A stretch of 43,337 nt of DNA from Bacteroidales bacterium UBA4243 (GTDB taxonomy: Bacteria; Bacteroidota; Bacteroidia; Bacteroidales; F082). A program made the translations under genes and the position numbers. The stretch is from the NCBI GenBank assembly GCA_002396205.1, contig DGXB01000043.1, positions 1 through 43,337 of the forward strand. Direction: 5' to 3'. The notes under the pieces were generated by a model that saw only the letters and a program-made list of their open reading frames with translations, was not told the DNA's origin and did no database searches. This document shows positions 9,041-16,490 of the stretch, piece by piece (the stretch's first letter is position 1; the number at the start of each line of letters is the position of its first letter).

Positions 9041-9364
9041 ATGAACACGTTATTTATTCTTTTACAAGATGCTGCCGCAGCAGGCCAAGGCCAAAGCTCC
9101 TGGACGAGCTTGATTTTCATCCTCTTGCTCATCGTTGTTTTCTGGCTTTTCTTCATTCGTCCGCAGTCGAAGAAGGCCAAGGAAGAGCAAAAGTTCCGCG
9201 AAGGCCTGAAGAAAGGCGACAAGGTGACCACCATCGGCGGTTTCCATGGCAAGGTGGTCGAAGTGAAAGACACTACGGTCATGATTTCGCTCGCACCCAA
9301 TGTTGAGGTCGAGGTTGAGAAGTCGGCATTAGTGCAAAACGGTGCTCCCGTTGGTCAGGCTTAA
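9041..9364 (+). CDS. yajC: Preprotein translocase subunit YajC
   Basis: 107 residues: one N-terminal transmembrane helix (TSLIFILLLIVVFWLFFIRP, about residues 23-42), then the family motif RPQSKKAKEEQKFREGLKKG and GDKVTTIGGFHGKV. YajC associates with SecDF at the inner membrane and aids Sec-dependent export. Length is normal. It sits 41 bases after the DUF1573 gene and 3 bases before the YbbR-like gene. Confidence 0.95.
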   Translation: MNTLFILLQDAAAAGQGQSSWTSLIFILLLIVVFWLFFIRPQSKKAKEEQKFREGLKKGDKVTTIGGFHGKVVEVKDTTVMISLAPNVEVEVEKSALVQNGAPVGQA

Positions 9365-9367
9365 GCC

Positions 9368-10294
9368 ATGAAAAACAGGTCAGTACTCACTTTCCTCATC
9401 TTTCTTGCCATCTCCACGGCGGCATGGTTCTTGGTCAAACTGTCGGAGAACTATGTCACCCAGACCGCCTATCGCGTCCATTTCGAGGACGTGCCTGCCG
9501 ACAAGTGGATGTCGGCAGACGAGCAGTTGGTGAAGCTCTCGCTCAACATCGACGGCTTCCATACCTTGAGATACAAGATGATTCGCGAGGCCAACAGGGT
9601 CGTTGCCATCTCCTTGGCCGAGGTGCCCTATCGCCTTGAAAACGGGAATAGCTATTCCGTTAGTAGCCAATATGTTGCCGACAAAATCGCCGAAAGTCTT
9701 GACATCAACGCTTCCGACATCACGATGAACGAGGCCAAGGTGTATTTCAACATGGATGCGCTGAAATCGAAAGTGGTGCCGGTTGCCTTGAGTTACGACA
9801 TCAAGCCGCAACGGCAATACGACATTTATGGAATCCCGACGCTCGAACCGTCGTCGGTGACCATCTTCGGCCCTCAAGAGACCATCGACACAATCAAGGT
9901 CGTTAGGACCCAGATACTTTCGAAAAGCGGTGTCAACCAGAATTTTACGGAGACTGTGCCGCTCAATCTCATGGATGGACTCATTCGTTCCAATGTCAAA
10001 GTGGTGAAGGCTGAGATACAGGTGGAGAAATTCACCGAGATGGATGTCGAAGTGCCTATCACGGTGGCCGACAGCCTCAGAGTGCGTTTCTTCCCCGACA
10101 AGATGACGGTGAAATGCCTCGTTGCCATGAAGGACTATGCATCCATCACGCCTGAGGGCTTCAGCGTGGCGGTCGACATGCAGCAACTCAAAGCCATGCA
10201 ACCCCTTCTTGACGTGCGCCTCGCCTCTTGGCCACCCACCGTGCAAGTCCTCAGCACCCGCCCCGACAAGGTGGAATATCTTATCGTGCAATGA
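9368..10294 (+). CDS. YbbR-like (CdaR-related) membrane-anchored protein
   Basis: 308 residues with an N-terminal transmembrane helix (SVLTFLIFLAISTAAWFLV) and an extracytoplasmic region of repeated YbbR-like beta modules (VPVALSYDIKPQRQYDIYGI, then PSSVTIFGPQETIDTIKVV). In Firmicutes CdaR modulates the diadenylate cyclase CdaA; in Bacteroidota the partner is not established and no cyclase gene is adjacent. The start lies 3 bases after yajC; the stop overlaps coaE (ATGA). The gene order yajC-ybbR-coaE is typical for the order Bacteroidales. Confidence 0.82.
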   Translation: MKNRSVLTFLIFLAISTAAWFLVKLSENYVTQTAYRVHFEDVPADKWMSADEQLVKLSLNIDGFHTLRYKMIREANRVVAISLAEVPYRLENGNSYSVSSQYVADKIAESLDINASDITMNEAKVYFNMDALKSKVVPVALSYDIKPQRQYDIYGIPTLEPSSVTIFGPQETIDTIKVVRTQILSKSGVNQNFTETVPLNLMDGLIRSNVKVVKAEIQVEKFTEMDVEVPITVADSLRVRFFPDKMTVKCLVAMKDYASITPEGFSVAVDMQQLKAMQPLLDVRLASWPPTVQVLSTRPDKVEYLIVQ

Positions 10295-10878
10295 AAAAGG
10301 TAGCCATAACGGGAAACATCGGCAGCGGCAAGTCGTGGGTATGCGAGCTGTGGAAACAAAGGTTTGGAATCCCTGTCTACAGCAGCGACGATGCCGCCAA
10401 GCGAATGTATTTCCTACCCGATGTGCGCCGACAAATCTGTGAGCGTTTTGGTGGTGTTTTCTATGTTTCTGAAAACGAGTTAAATAGAAAATTTATCTCT
10501 GCAATGATTTTCAGCGACGAAACAGCCCAACGCGACCTGGAAGGCATCCTTTATCCCGCTCTGTTCATCGATTTTGAGCGATGGATGGCACGACAAAACG
10601 CGCCTTACGTCTTGTTTGAGTCGGCGCTGGTTTTCGAGAAACGTCTCGAAAGGCGATTCGATGCCGTGGTGATGGTGACGGCTTCCGAAACCATCCGTCT
10701 GCGTCGTGCCATGTCCCGCGACCATTGCGATGAAACCGCCATAAGGGCGCGGATGTCCAAACAATGGCCTGAAGAAGGCAAACGTCTCTTGTCCGATTAT
10801 GTCATTTGGCATGAAAACGACGACGAAGACGAGACCCTAAAGGAGCAAATCCAACGGTTGCACATCATATTTCGGTAA
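10291..10878 (+). CDS. coaE: Dephospho-CoA kinase
   Basis: 195 residues from the ATG at 10291 (overlapping the upstream stop by 4 bases). CoaE phosphorylates the 3'-hydroxyl of dephospho-CoA, the last step of coenzyme A synthesis, in the cytosol. Visible are the P-loop GNIGSGKS (residues 8-15), VYSSDDAAKRMY, and the LID/sensor region RLRRAMSRD. An in-frame start at 10228 would extend into the ybbR-like gene and was not used. Last gene of the operon. Confidence 0.92.
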   Translation: MKKVAITGNIGSGKSWVCELWKQRFGIPVYSSDDAAKRMYFLPDVRRQICERFGGVFYVSENELNRKFISAMIFSDETAQRDLEGILYPALFIDFERWMARQNAPYVLFESALVFEKRLERRFDAVVMVTASETIRLRRAMSRDHCDETAIRARMSKQWPEEGKRLLSDYVIWHENDDEDETLKEQIQRLHIIFR

Positions 10879-10904
10879 GCGAAATAACAATTTCGACTTT
10901 TTTC

Positions 10905-11040
10905 TTGTTTGTATCGCTTTTTTCCGTATCTTTGTGGCAATCTGACTATGGCCTATAGCCTATGGCCAATGGCATGTTTCGTCGAAGCGGCAATCCTTTG
11001 TCGCATTGGGCGAAGCGAGCCATAAGCCATAGGCCATAGT
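10905..11040 (+). promoter_or_regulatory. iorA promoter with long imperfect inverted repeat in the leader
   Basis: TTG (10905-10907), 19 bases, TATCTTTG (10927-10934) is a strong promoter match. The following leader carries a 22-base arm starting ACTATGGCCTAT at 10945-10966 and its complement ending GGCCATAGT at 11019-11040, 20 of 22 positions paired, enclosing 52 bases. An AT-rich run (GAATTTTGAATCTGAAATTT) then leads to the ATG at 11096; a similar run precedes iorB. Confidence 0.6.
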
Positions 11041-11095
11041 GAAATCTTTGAATTTTGAATCTGAAATTTTAAATCTGAAATACTGAATTATTGAT

Positions 11096-12676
11096 ATGGA
11101 GAAATTACTGCTTTTAGGCGATGAGGCCATTGCACAAGGCTTCATCGACGCTGGCGGCTCGGCCATCAACAGCTACCCGGGCACGCCTTCAACCCAAATC
11201 ACAGAGTATGTCATCAACTCGAAGCAAGCCAAGGAACAAGGCGTGATCGCCAACTGGTGCGCCAACGAGAAGACCGCCCTTGAGGCCTCCATCGGCGTGG
11301 CCTACGCCGGCAAGCGTGCCATGACCTGCATGAAGCACGTGGGTCTCAACGTTTGCGGCGACCCCTTCATGAATGCCGCCATCATCGGCACGAAGGGCGT
11401 CCTCGTCGTCGTGGCCGACGACCCGTCGATGTTCTCGTCGCAAGACGAACAAGACAGCCGCTTCTATGGCCACTGGGCCATGATTCCCATGCTGGAACCT
11501 TCGAACCAACAAGAGGCATACGACATGGTGCATTACGGCTATGAACTGAGCGAAAAGCTCGGCACGCCAGTGCTTTACCGCATCCCGACTCGTTTGGCCC
11601 ACAGCCGCGCTGGCGTGGTGCGCAAGCCTGTCCGTCCGCAAAACGAACTCACCGAGCCTGCCGATGCCAAGTCGTTCGTGCTGCTTCCGGCCAATGCCAA
11701 GCGCCTCTATCGCAACCTCATCGACAAGCAACCCGCTTTCACCGAGGCTTCAGAGACTTCCGGCTACAACAAATACTTTGACGGCCCGAAGAAGAACATC
11801 GGCATCATCACCACGGGTATCGCCTACAACTACCTGATGGAGAACTTCCCCGATGGCCAATGCCCCTATCCTGTCGTGAAGGTGACGCAGTATCCGTTGC
11901 CTTACGATATGATTAATAAGCTCTACGACGAGTGCGACGAAATCCTCGTCCTCGAAGATGGCCAGCCTTTCGTTGAGGAGTTAGTCAAGGGCTTCCTCGG
12001 CAAGGGCAAAACCGTCATGGGCCGTCTCGACGAGACCATCCGCCGCGATGGCGAACTGAACGCCGAAAAGGTGGCCAAGGCCCTCGGTATGGACGTGCCT
12101 ACCATGTACAGCGTGCCGGAAGTGGTCACCAACCGTCCTCCTGCGCTTTGCCAGGGTTGCCCCCACGTCGACAGCTACAATGCCCTCAACGAGGTGATGG
12201 CCAACCACAAGGGTGGCAAGGTGTTTGGCGACATTGGTTGCTACACTTTGGGCTTCAACATGGGTGCCATCAACACGACCGTGTGCATGGGTGCCTCCAT
12301 CACCATGGCCAAGGGCGCCAGCGAGGTGGGCATCTTCCCGAGCGTTGCCGTCATCGGCGACGGTACCTTCGGTCACAGCGGCCTGACGGGCCTCATGGAC
12401 TGCGTCAACGAGAAGGCCAACGTCGTGGTCATGATCCTCGACAACGACATCACCGCCATGACGGGCGGCCAGCCTTCGTCGGCCCACAACAAGATCCGCC
12501 GCATCTGCGAAGGCCTTGGTGTTGAACCCGAACACATCCGCGACATCGTCCCGCTGCCCAAGAACCACGAGGAGAACGTGAAGGTCATCGAGGAAGAGGT
12601 CAACTACAACGGCGTGTCGGTCATCATCCCGCACCGCACCTGCATCGTCGAACTCAAAAAGCATCTGAAGAAATAA
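11096..12676 (+). CDS. iorA: Indolepyruvate ferredoxin oxidoreductase, alpha subunit
   Basis: 526 residues. With IorB it oxidatively decarboxylates aryl pyruvates (from aromatic amino acids) to aryl-CoA with thiamine diphosphate and reduced ferredoxin. N-terminal pyrimidine domain: INSYPGTPSTQITEYV near residue 25. C-terminal thiamine-diphosphate domain: ALCQGCPH (about 350), GDIGCYTLGF, GDGTFGHSGLTGL and LDNDITAMTGGQPS. Archaeal IorA carries a C-terminal 2x[4Fe-4S] domain; here the protein ends HRTCIVELKKHLKK without such cysteines, as seen in Bacteroidales homologues, so electrons must pass to a separate carrier. iorB follows 77 bases downstream across a palindrome. Confidence 0.93.
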   Translation: MEKLLLLGDEAIAQGFIDAGGSAINSYPGTPSTQITEYVINSKQAKEQGVIANWCANEKTALEASIGVAYAGKRAMTCMKHVGLNVCGDPFMNAAIIGTKGVLVVVADDPSMFSSQDEQDSRFYGHWAMIPMLEPSNQQEAYDMVHYGYELSEKLGTPVLYRIPTRLAHSRAGVVRKPVRPQNELTEPADAKSFVLLPANAKRLYRNLIDKQPAFTEASETSGYNKYFDGPKKNIGIITTGIAYNYLMENFPDGQCPYPVVKVTQYPLPYDMINKLYDECDEILVLEDGQPFVEELVKGFLGKGKTVMGRLDETIRRDGELNAEKVAKALGMDVPTMYSVPEVVTNRPPALCQGCPHVDSYNALNEVMANHKGGKVFGDIGCYTLGFNMGAINTTVCMGASITMAKGASEVGIFPSVAVIGDGTFGHSGLTGLMDCVNEKANVVVMILDNDITAMTGGQPSSAHNKIRRICEGLGVEPEHIRDIVPLPKNHEENVKVIEEEVNYNGVSVIIPHRTCIVELKKHLKK

Positions 12677-12687
12677 TCGTTTGGTTA

Positions 12688-12715
12688 GTAGAGACGTAGC
12701 GCGCTACGTCTCTAC
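12688..12715. repeat. 28-bp perfect palindrome (GTAGAGACG family) between iorA and iorB
   Basis: The half-site GTAGAGACGTAGCG is followed immediately by its exact reverse complement. The outer GTAGAGACG is identical to that of the palindrome at 16456-16483, so the two belong to one dispersed repeat family. In an iorA-iorB transcript it would fold as a strong hairpin without a following T run, so attenuation or RNA stabilisation is more plausible than termination. Confidence 0.85.
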
Positions 12716-12753
12716 AATCAGAATTTTGAATTTTAAATCTTAAATCCAGAAAA

Positions 12754-13323
12754 ATGAAAAAAGACATAGTATTATGCGGCGTGGGCGGCGATGGCATCGT
12801 TTCGGTGGCCAAAATCATCTCTGACGCTGCTCTCAATATGGGTATGAACCTGAAACAGAGCGAAATCCACGGTATGTCGCAGCGCGGTGGCTCGGTGTTC
12901 TCGCACCTCCGCATCTCCGACAATGAGATTTTTGCCGACGTGATTCCCGAAGGTCAGGCCGACATCATCCTCTCTTCCGAGCCTATGGAAGCCTTGCGCT
13001 ACCTGCCTTGGCTGAGCAAGGAAGGTTGGGTCATCACCAACAATGATCCCTTCATCAACATCAGCAACTATCCCGATATGGAGAAGATTAACGCTGAGTT
13101 GGCCAAGCTGGAGCATGTGGTTTCGTTCAACGCCAACGAGATCGCCAAGCAACTGAAGGCCCGTTCCAACATGGTGCTTTTGGGTGCCACGGTGCCTTAT
13201 CTCGGCATCTCCATGGAGAAGGTCGAGGAGGCCATCGCCCACATCTTCGGCAAGAAAGGTCAAGAGGTCGTCGACCTCAACATCCAGGCCGTGCGTGCCG
13301 GTTATGCCGAGGCCACGAAATAA
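12754..13323 (+). CDS. iorB: Indolepyruvate ferredoxin oxidoreductase, beta subunit
   Basis: 189 residues, the gamma-type subunit of the 2-oxoacid:ferredoxin oxidoreductase family. Motifs: CGVGGDGIVSVAKII at the N-terminus and SEIHGMSQRGGSVFSHLR near residue 40, both characteristic of IorB. It pairs with IorA encoded just upstream and likely shares its transcript. A bidirectional terminator follows at 13384-13419. Confidence 0.93.
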   Translation: MKKDIVLCGVGGDGIVSVAKIISDAALNMGMNLKQSEIHGMSQRGGSVFSHLRISDNEIFADVIPEGQADIILSSEPMEALRYLPWLSKEGWVITNNDPFINISNYPDMEKINAELAKLEHVVSFNANEIAKQLKARSNMVLLGATVPYLGISMEKVEEAIAHIFGKKGQEVVDLNIQAVRAGYAEATK

Positions 13324-13383
13324 TTGTAGGGACGTATCGAAATACGCAGTATTCGACGAAGTCAATGCGCCCGCAGAACACGA

Positions 13384-13419
13384 AAAATGCCCGATTGGAA
13401 ATCTCCAGTCGGGCATTTT
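13384..13419. terminator. Bidirectional hairpin terminator between iorB and 13424
   Basis: AAAATGCCCGA (13384-13394) pairs with TCGGGCATTTT (13409-13419); the inner TTGG/CCAG extends the stem with one wobble pair, leaving an AAATCT loop. A/T flanks on both sides allow it to end both the plus iorB transcript and the convergent minus transcript. A decayed GTAGGGACGTAT...ATACG relative of the GTAGAGACG palindromes lies just before it at 13326-13346. Confidence 0.75.
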
Positions 13420-13423
13420 CACA

Positions 13424-13933
13424 TTATTTTTCGCCCCATTTCAAGGGGTAATTCGGGCAGGTGCAATAGCCAGTTTCCCTGAAATAGAAGCGTATGACAT
13501 CCACTTGGCCTTCGCTGCCCAAGGTGGAATAGCAGTCCAGCCAACCGTAGCAATAGCCTTCGTCGACGCTATGTCTCACACAAATCGGAACAAGGTGTCC
13601 CCATAAGACGCGGTAATCCCTGTTCCACCAATTCAGGGTGTTCATGTAGCCATCAGTCGTGACGCTGAGTTCCCAGTCATTAGCGGCCTCAATGCAAACC
13701 TGTTCATAAAAGAAATAAAGTTTAAGATCATGGCTACCATCCTCGTCAAGGTCGATTTTGAGGGTGTCCGAAACTTGTTCAGGTTCATTGTCCCTAATAC
13801 GGTTGATGTTCAACGCTGGGTTGTATTTCTTGTGCAGGATCTTGCCCGTCAGTCCTCCGTATTCCACTTTGTGGCATGAGGACAAACAGCTTATTATCAA
13901 GGTGATGGCAAGTGCAATTGAAAACCTTTTCAT
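13424..13933 (-). CDS. Hypothetical lipoprotein
   Basis: 169 residues from the ATG at 13933; the longer in-frame extension upstream is only antisense-frame overlap with cstA. The signal MKRFSIALAITLIISCLSSC gives a lipoprotein cleavage at Cys16 or Cys20. The mature part is rich in aromatic and cysteine residues (NWWNRDYRVLWGHLVPICVR, CYGWLDCY, CTCPNYPLKW) and contains DLDEDGSHDLKLYFF, an acidic calcium-site-like stretch found in proteins with EF-hand-like or dockerin-like turns. No family was recognised. Its start overlaps the cstA stop by one base (TGATG), so it is translationally coupled to the transporter. Confidence 0.75.
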   Translation of the reverse strand: MKRFSIALAITLIISCLSSCHKVEYGGLTGKILHKKYNPALNINRIRDNEPEQVSDTLKIDLDEDGSHDLKLYFFYEQVCIEAANDWELSVTTDGYMNTLNWWNRDYRVLWGHLVPICVRHSVDEGYCYGWLDCYSTLGSEGQVDVIRFYFRETGYCTCPNYPLKWGEK

Positions 13934-15390
13934 CAGGATAGGGCTTTTTGGTTCTTCTTCAAAAACATTGCAAACAGCGCCAATCCCAATACAGTGATGG
14001 CGGCGCCGATGCCAAATCCAACAGGACGAGGCAGGATAGAACCTAAACCACCGTCGGCGGCTTTGGCAACAAAGAGGAACGATCCGGTGACCATCGTCAT
14101 GAAGAGGGCAGGGATGAGGGTCACGAGATACCACATCTTGCCTTTGTTTTTGGCGAGATAGACCGAAATGGCCCAAAGCGTTACAGTGGCCAAAACCTGG
14201 TTGGCCCAAGCGAAATAACGCCAGATGAGTTGGAAGCCGTTTTTGTCGGAAATGCTGTAGACCAAAATGGCTGCGGTGACGACGAACATTGGGATGGCCA
14301 CAATCAAGCGGTTCTTGATGGGCTTCTGGTCGTAGTGCATGAAGTCGGCGATGATGAGTCGGGCCGAGCGCAAAGCCGTGTCGCCCGAGGTGACTGCCGC
14401 GCTGATGACACCCAAGATGGTGATGACGGCGATAACGGGCGTGAACCAAGTGTTGGCAATGATGCCCACGATGGCGGCACCACTCTTGCCAGTGACATCT
14501 ACCACGCTGTCGGGGCCGAAGAAATAAGCCGCAGCAGCAGCCCAAATCAAGGCAACCACGCCTTCAGTGATCATGGCACCGTAGAAAATCGGGCGGCCTT
14601 GCTTCTCATTGACCATGCATCGCGCCATCAAGGGCGACTGCGTGGCATGGAAGCCGGAGATGGCGCCGCAAGCGATGCTGATGAACATCATCGGGAAGAT
14701 GGGGTTGTTGGCTGCGTCAGGGTGACGGTTTTGCAGGCCGCTCCACAACTCCGGGATTTCGGGTTTGTAGATAAGGAAAGCGATGAAGATGGCCACGGCC
14801 ATGCCCAAAAGCAGAATGCCAAAGATGGGATAGATTTTCCCGATGACTTTGTCAATGGGTAACAAAGTGGCTATCAGGTAGTAAACCAAGATAATGGCAA
14901 TCCAAATGTATGGATTCCAGCTTGGCGTGAAGTGTGCGTTGAGCAGCGTGGCTGGCGTGTTGACGAACACCACGCCGACCAAAATCATCAGGATGACGGT
15001 GAAGGCACGCATCACTTGTTTGGCGCCGTTGCCGAGGTAGGTGCCATGGATTTCGGGCAGGCTTGCGCCTTTGTCACGCAACGAAATCATGCCCGAGAGG
15101 TAGTCGTGGACGGCACCGGCAAAGATGCTGCCCAACACAATCCACAGGAACGAGGCCGTGCCAAACTGGGCACCCATGATGGCCCCGATGATAGGACCCA
15201 CACCGGCGATGTTCAAAAACTGGATCAAGAAAATCCGCCAAGGCTTCATTGGCACGTAGTCGACACCATCGGCCATGGTGATGGCAGGTGTAGTGCGTTG
15301 TGGATCAGCGCCAAAGAGCTTCTCGATGAATTTTCCGTAGATGATGTAGCCGAGAATCAAGACGGCTAACGCGATGAAAAAAGTAATCAT
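13933..15390 (-). CDS. cstA: Carbon starvation protein CstA family transporter
   Basis: 485 residues, polytopic inner-membrane protein with about 12-14 hydrophobic segments. Family motifs: TPAITMADGVDYVPMKPWRIFLIQF, FLNIAGVGPIIGAIMGAQFG, LVGVVFVNTPATLL, and ISGFHATQSPLMARCM. CstA proteins take up peptides and, in E. coli, pyruvate. This is the short form usual in Bacteroidota (E. coli CstA is 701 residues). The start at 15390 places the first helix at the N-terminus; a TAATTTTG promoter element lies on the minus strand at 15418-15411. It lies upstream of and overlaps the lipoprotein gene at 13424. Confidence 0.9.
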   Translation of the reverse strand: MITFFIALAVLILGYIIYGKFIEKLFGADPQRTTPAITMADGVDYVPMKPWRIFLIQFLNIAGVGPIIGAIMGAQFGTASFLWIVLGSIFAGAVHDYLSGMISLRDKGASLPEIHGTYLGNGAKQVMRAFTVILMILVGVVFVNTPATLLNAHFTPSWNPYIWIAIILVYYLIATLLPIDKVIGKIYPIFGILLLGMAVAIFIAFLIYKPEIPELWSGLQNRHPDAANNPIFPMMFISIACGAISGFHATQSPLMARCMVNEKQGRPIFYGAMITEGVVALIWAAAAAYFFGPDSVVDVTGKSGAAIVGIIANTWFTPVIAVITILGVISAAVTSGDTALRSARLIIADFMHYDQKPIKNRLIVAIPMFVVTAAILVYSISDKNGFQLIWRYFAWANQVLATVTLWAISVYLAKNKGKMWYLVTLIPALFMTMVTGSFLFVAKAADGGLGSILPRPVGFGIGAAITVLGLALFAMFLKKNQKALS

Positions 15391-15461
15391 AGTGCTTGAT
15401 TTTATTGCCGCAAAATTACGGTTTTTGAAAAACATAACGATAATACGGGGCCAAAAAACAA

Positions 15462-15492
15462 AAAAATGCGGACTTGGGTGTCCCAAATCCGC
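15462..15492 (-). terminator. Rho-independent terminator after the PepSY-like genes
   Basis: On the minus strand GCGGATTTGGG, loop ACA, CCCAAGTCCGC (one wobble pair), then ATTTTTTTG. It follows the stop at 15516 by about 25 bases and insulates the cstA promoter. Confidence 0.8.
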
Positions 15493-15515
15493 TTCTAAGT
15501 GTGGTGTGTCTATTC

Positions 15516-15947
15516 TTAATCATCGAAATCAATGACATTGAATCGCTTGTCGAATTCGATTTCGATGCCATTGCTCAATTTGATGTCCCAGCCATGGTTG
15601 TCCTTGGAGATTTTCGTGATGGATTGTGTGCCATGGATTTTGCTCACATAGTTGGCGATTTCAACAGGAACCAATGCGGCGGGCACTGCTGCTGAAGTGG
15701 CAGCATGGCTGCAATCCACCTCGTCCCATTCGAGTTTGCCGAACAGGTTGCCGTCGAACCCGATTTGGGTGTAGTCGCTGAGGGTGACATCGCAGTCCAA
15801 ACCGTCTTTGATGTTGGCAATCACTTCTGTGTCAGGGAAGTAGGTCTTTACGAAAGCATTGATGGCTTGAGCCTTTTTGTCTCCATTGCATGAAGTGTTG
15901 GTCAGGGCGAAGCCGATGAAAAGGGCTAAATAAACGATTTTCTTCAT
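15516..15947 (-). CDS. PepSY-like (DUF2874) lipoprotein
   Basis: 143 residues from MKKIVYLALFIGFALTNTSC (Cys20 lipobox); an upstream ATG at 15956 would add three residues. Two PepSY-like repeats are visible: INAFVKTYFPDTEVIANI...TLSDYTQIGFDG and IANYVSKIHGTQSITKISK...IKLSNGIEIEFDKRFNVIDFDD. Proteins of this family are periplasmic and resemble beta-lactamase-inhibitor folds; their ligand is unknown. It is about half identical to the neighbour at 15959, from which it is separated by 11 bases, so the pair is a tandem duplication in one operon. Confidence 0.82.
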   Translation of the reverse strand: MKKIVYLALFIGFALTNTSCNGDKKAQAINAFVKTYFPDTEVIANIKDGLDCDVTLSDYTQIGFDGNLFGKLEWDEVDCSHAATSAAVPAALVPVEIANYVSKIHGTQSITKISKDNHGWDIKLSNGIEIEFDKRFNVIDFDD

Positions 15948-15958
15948 GGCGGTCAAGA

Positions 15959-16384
15959 TTAGTCGTCAACTTCCAATACTCTGAAACTGCTGTTGAACTT
16001 CACCTCAAGTCCGTTGCTCAGTTCAATCTCCCATCCGCCCATGTGTTTCTTTTCGAGCTTCTTGATGGTCGCGCCTTGGAAATTGGAGTTTACGTAAGCT
16101 GTGATTTGTTCGGGGACAAGTTCGGCAGGCACGGTAGTATAAGTGGTCGCATGTTCGCAGTCCACCTTTTTCCATTCGTGGTTGAGGCGGAACTCGATCT
16201 TGGTGTAGTCGTTCAGTATGACGTCGATGTCGTCCTCATCGGGCATCACCATCTGGACCGTGGCTTGTGGGAAGTACTGTTGCACGAAATTGGTGATGGC
16301 AGGATTGGTGTTTTGCGCCATGGCACTCGACATGCCGAAGCACATGATGGCTACAAAAGCCATGATAAAGCCTAATCTTTTCAT
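15959..16384 (-). CDS. PepSY-like (DUF2874) secreted protein
   Basis: 141 residues from the ATG at 16384 (two residues upstream another ATG exists). The signal peptide ends AMAQ without a lipobox cysteine, unlike its paralogue, so this copy should be soluble in the periplasm. The repeat pattern matches: ITNFVQQYFPQATVQMVM...ILNDYTKIEFRL and ITAYVNSNFQGATIKKLEK...IELSNGLEVKFNSSFRVLEVDD. The pair of one lipidated and one soluble copy is worth noting. No clear TAnnTTTG is seen upstream. Confidence 0.82.
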   Translation of the reverse strand: MKRLGFIMAFVAIMCFGMSSAMAQNTNPAITNFVQQYFPQATVQMVMPDEDDIDVILNDYTKIEFRLNHEWKKVDCEHATTYTTVPAELVPEQITAYVNSNFQGATIKKLEKKHMGGWEIELSNGLEVKFNSSFRVLEVDD

Positions 16385-16455
16385 TGTCATGAGATTTAGT
16401 AGTTGTTAGTAGATTTAAGATATGAAGATGTTGCAATAATTATGCCATTTTTTTT

Positions 16456-16483
16456 GTAGAGACGCAAAATTTTGCGTCTCTAC
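16456..16483. repeat. 28-bp perfect palindrome (GTAGAGACG family) downstream of prfB
   Basis: The half-site GTAGAGACGCAAAA is followed by its exact reverse complement. Same outer arms as 12688-12715 but a different core. It sits 8 bases past the prfB stop. The A run that would follow on the minus strand argues against a classic terminator for prfB. Confidence 0.85.
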
Positions 16484-16490
16484 ATGATAA

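Noticed and set aside
9380..10291. 303-codon minus frame
   Set aside because: Antisense to the YbbR-like gene inside a tightly coupled plus operon.
13934..14545. N-terminal extension of the lipoprotein at 13424 into cstA
   Set aside because: It would overlap cstA by 600 bases in another frame; the ATG at 13933 gives a good lipoprotein signal.
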